Shown: in pieces, positions 63,457 through 64,000 of the stretch
How positions within the stretch are numbered: the stretch's first letter is position 1
Layout: each line of letters starts with the position of its first letter
DNA from: Alligator mississippiensis
Taxonomy: Eukaryota > Chordata > Crocodylia > Alligatoridae
Assembly (NCBI RefSeq): GCF_030867095.1
Contig: NC_081830.1
Location: 33,773,832 to 33,837,831 of the forward strand
DNA length: 64,000 bases
Direction of reading: 5' to 3'
The notes under the pieces: model-generated
What the model saw: the letters and a program-made list of their open reading frames with translations, nothing else
Told to the model about the DNA's origin: nothing
Database searches by the model: none
Made by a program: the position numbers and the translations under genes

Positions 63457-64000
63457 GCTCTTGTTTCTCAAGGCCTGTTTTCTCAAGTTCGTCTCAAATG
63501 ATATCAGGCCCTGCTTGTAGTGGTCACTGGGCTCAATAAATACAGGCAGATGTGAATGAGAAGAGCAGCCTCTAATCATGGAGCAGTATGTAACCTCCAC
63601 AGACCACAGTCTGGATCTGACTAATACCTAATACCTACTTAACTAAGGGTCCACCTCCCAGTTACCGACTCAGCATTCTTAATTAGGGATGATATTTAAA
63701 TGATAAATCACTACACTGCTCACCCAGTCTTGCTCTCCTGCCACTGTGACCCCCTGTGCACAGACTGCAGAGAGTGGGACTCTACCCAGATCCTTGTGCC
63801 TGGCCCTCCTCTGTCCAGCCCTAATAGCTTGGTCAGACTTCCTGCTGGTGTGACTCCCCTGAAGGCCAAGGGCTGTGTGAGCAGAAGGTCTTCCCGACAG
63901 AGACACAGATAAAAGCTTGCATCTCAGTTTGCTTGTGCTCAGGGGGTTGTGGAGGAAGGTGCTGAAGAATTCTGAGTTACTAATGGATGTTCTCCACCAG
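63457..64000. other. Right edge, nothing recognised
   Basis: No gene or named repeat seen. Confidence 0.4.

Overview
This is vertebrate nuclear DNA. It carries one recognisable host gene, a complete ETV5 orthologue (PEA3-subfamily ETS transcription factor, also called ERM), on the + strand. The CpG-island promoter lies at about 4.9-5.7 kb, the start codon at 7141, the stop at 34286 and the poly(A) signal at 36265. The repeats are mostly CR1 LINEs, older L3/CR1-like LINEs and small non-autonomous hAT elements, with MIR-like fragments. With long introns, that mix suggests a non-mammalian amniote, most likely a crocodilian or turtle. A bird is less likely, and the species cannot be fixed from the sequence.

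Layout. 1-4.3 kb is a nest of LINE fragments: one old minus-strand copy appears split by two + strand copies. 4.3-7.1 kb holds the ETV5 promoter, a candidate non-coding exon 1, a long TG/CG alternating tract and the 5' UTR. 7.1-34.3 kb holds twelve coding exons (1,545 nt, 514 codons plus stop) in reading-frame continuity; coding exons 2-5 are packed into 0.6 kb and a 9.8-kb intron follows. Two of the eleven coding introns use GC instead of GT at the donor. 34.3-36.3 kb is the 3' UTR. From about 16.5 to 37.5 kb almost no transposon is recognisable.

The downstream flank (36.3-64 kb) has no recognisable host gene. It holds CR1 tails, an old L3-like LINE, an LTR-like fossil unit, a 42-bp-arm inverted repeat and a near-full-length minus-strand CR1 (46.4-50.7 kb) with RT, endonuclease and an SGNH-esterase-like ORF1. 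It also holds a truncated CR1 (52.8-54.9 kb) carrying a hAT insertion, and a 4.7-kb + strand LINE of another family. An 828-bp hAT-type element has inserted in that LINE's C-terminal zinc-finger codons. A small tRNA-like SINE head is near the right edge.

The exon model rests on reading-frame continuity, splice sites and the recognised ETV5 protein. TSS, enhancer and repeat-family calls are weaker and are marked so. I found no previously undescribed multi-gene system. The points most worth checking are the two GC-AG introns, the uORF overlapping the ETV5 start, the candidate internal promoter in intron 5 and the dated nests of transposons.
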